Assembly (NCBI RefSeq): GCF_023822005.2
Contig: NZ_CP098806.1
Span: forward strand, 1,922,001-1,986,000
Source: Dyadobacter fanqingshengii
GTDB lineage: Bacteria; Bacteroidota; Bacteroidia; Cytophagales; Spirosomataceae
Length of the DNA stretch: 64,000 bases
Direction: 5' to 3'
Of the stretch, positions 62,891 to 64,000 are shown piece after piece (position 1 is the stretch's first letter; each line of letters starts with the position of its first letter). A model generated the notes under the pieces. The model saw only the letters and a list, made by a program, of their open reading frames with translations, ran no database searches and was not told where the DNA came from. The translations under genes and the position numbers were made by a program.

Positions 62891-64000
62891 TCTGTGTTAT
62901 TCTTGAGTTCTGATCACGCACAATGTTCGGGATTGGCAAAAGTAATTTGGGTTCGGAAACACTTTTGCCTTTCGCTGTAAGGACCGGAATTGCCCGGTTT
63001 GTTCTTTTCAAGTCAAACCATCTGTGAAATTCGAAGGCAAGTTCAACCCTGCGCTCGTGTTCCAATGCCAGCGGAACTGTATTGTATTTAGCAGGATAAG
63101 CAGCCGTCCCATAAAGTGGCAATGCAGCTCTTTTCCTCACTTCATTCAGATAAGAAACTTCCCCTGTTGCTTCTGTGAGCATTAAAAGCAAATCTGCGTA
63201 ACGCAACACGATAAAATTATTATTAGCTGCGATGCTTTGATTGATCAGCGGCGCAGTCTTGTCCGTCCATTTTTTTGGAAATTTCGCGGCTGTGAAATTG
63301 CCTTTTGCGTCTACAAATCCGGTGTCAATGCTGGCTTCTTTCCGCGTATCCCCTTTTTCGTACTCATTCCAAATGTCGTCTACAACCTGGTTCATGCCTG
63401 CTCCGTAAAAGCCCAGTGCAATGGAATTTGGGAAAAATTCCAGGTAATAATTGCTGTAAGGGTTTGTCGCGCTACCACCAAGAAACTGGATTTCAAAAAT
63501 CGATTCTTTCGTGTTTTTATTTTTCGCGTCCCAAAGCGATGCATAGGAAGGAAGCAGCTCATATTGTTTGCTGTCATAAACCTCTTTCAGCTCTTTTGCA
63601 GCATTGGTTTTATCACCGATCGTTAAATATATCTTGCCCAAAAGCGTCTGTGCAGCCCCTTTCGTGGTCCTACCAACAATGCTGGAAGTTGCGGGCAGTT
63701 TTGCTTTGGCTTCATTCAGATCTTTGATAATCTGCGCATAGATCTCCGTCGAAGGCGAACGTAAAATGTTATAGGCTTCCGCAGCAGTTACCGGCTTCGT
63801 TACCAACGGCACATCGCCCCAGATACGAACCATATTAAAATAGTAAAGCGAACGCAGAAACAACATTTCGCCCTCTGTCTGAGATTTATAAGTGGCGTCA
63901 ATATCAGCCGCGGAAATTTTGTCCAGAATAATGTTAATGTTATAAAGCGACTTATAGAAATCTTGCCAAAACTGGTATACCATTGTATTGGCAGGAGCCA
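62877..64000 (-). CDS. SusD/RagB family nutrient-uptake lipoprotein (partial)
   Basis: The frame is open to the window edge, so the N-terminus with its lipoprotein signal is missing; about 373 residues remain. SusD landmarks are FYKSLYNINIILDKISAADI, AEGEML-type TPR helices (GEMLFLRSLYYFNMVRIWGD), VPLVTKPVTAAEAYNILRSP, VLRYADLLLMLTEATGEVSY and the C-terminal ALEHERRVELAFEFHRWFDL plus ITQNAGY. It binds glycans on the outer surface for a SusC porin, whose gene should lie just outside the window upstream. Confidence 0.93.
   Translation of the reverse strand, partial: APANTMVYQFWQDFYKSLYNINIILDKISAADIDATYKSQTEGEMLFLRSLYYFNMVRIWGDVPLVTKPVTAAEAYNILRSPSTEIYAQIIKDLNEAKAKLPATSSIVGRTTKGAAQTLLGKIYLTIGDKTNAAKELKEVYDSKQYELLPSYASLWDAKNKNTKESIFEIQFLGGSATNPYSNYYLEFFPNSIALGFYGAGMNQVVDDIWNEYEKGDTRKEASIDTGFVDAKGNFTAAKFPKKWTDKTAPLINQSIAANNNFIVLRYADLLLMLTEATGEVSYLNEVRKRAALPLYGTAAYPAKYNTVPLALEHERRVELAFEFHRWFDLKRTNRAIPVLTAKGKSVSEPKLLLPIPNIVRDQNSRITQNAGY

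Noticed and set aside
1..64000. CRISPR arrays, insertion sequences, tRNA or rRNA genes
   Set aside because: No regularly spaced direct repeats of the right length, no transposase-like protein and no recognisable rRNA or tRNA features were seen. A dedicated tRNA and mobile-element scan would be decisive.

Overview
The window reads as chromosomal DNA of a Bacteroidota bacterium, most likely Cytophagales and close to Dyadobacter or Spirosoma. The signs are a SusD/RagB lipoprotein gene, a regulator-propeller hybrid histidine kinase, many Sec-exported glycoside hydrolases, TAnnTTTG-type promoter elements and weak Shine-Dalgarno sequences. This assignment rests on gene content only. No rRNA, tRNA, insertion sequence or CRISPR array was seen, and no gene-free stretch exceeds 300 bases.

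Left part (1-11.9 kb). A TPR protein tail is followed by small redox and regulator genes: an old yellow enzyme, a Crp-like regulator, an SDR and a divergent HxlR regulator. Next comes a DUF6169-like gene overlapped by an unlisted 59-codon ORF. A five-gene minus-strand operon then runs GH140 apiosidase-like enzyme, OiaC-like TIM-barrel decarboxylase, ApnO-like oxidoisomerase, sugar ABC ATPase, and a single polypeptide that fuses the ABC permease to its substrate-binding lipoprotein. An AraC regulator is divergent. Together these suggest release, import and breakdown of the branched sugar D-apiose or of apionate.

Nitrate assimilation (11.95-25.8 kb). A NarX/NarL-like two-component pair lies downstream of nirB and nirD on the minus strand. 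Divergent on the plus strand are siroheme synthase (SUMT), an outer-membrane porin, a NarK-type transporter, a nitrate reductase fused to its own FAD and [2Fe-2S] reductase modules, and a siroheme-reductase-like protein with a C-terminal rubredoxin.

Middle (25.8-37.6 kb). This holds a CLC-F-like anion transporter, an NTF2-like protein, a HigB/HigA toxin-antitoxin pair with visible operator structure, a TlpA-like thioredoxin, a rhodanese-like protein, SelD with MnmH (2-selenouridine tRNA modification), a TspO-related protein, an acyltransferase and a 1293-residue propeller hybrid kinase.

Second sugar operon (37.7-48.4 kb, minus strand). The order is DeoR regulator, L-fucose/arabinose isomerase-like enzyme, split transketolase (two genes), DUF1593 hydrolase, RbsB-like binding lipoprotein, DUF2291 protein, RbsA, RbsC and class I fructose-1,6-bisphosphatase. 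It looks like a complete import-and-catabolism unit for a pentose or other ketose, but no sugar kinase is visible.

Right part (48.6-64 kb). A PA14 protein overlaps a propeller-azurin protein; a Fic protein and a DUF1080 protein follow. On the minus strand are an alpha-glucuronidase-like hydrolase, a GH29 fucosidase, a GH127 hydrolase, a sialidase-like propeller protein and the 3' end of a susD gene, interrupted by a second HigB/HigA pair. GH140, GH127, GH29 and a uronidase-like enzyme are all compatible with pectin (rhamnogalacturonan II) side-chain use, but that is an inference.
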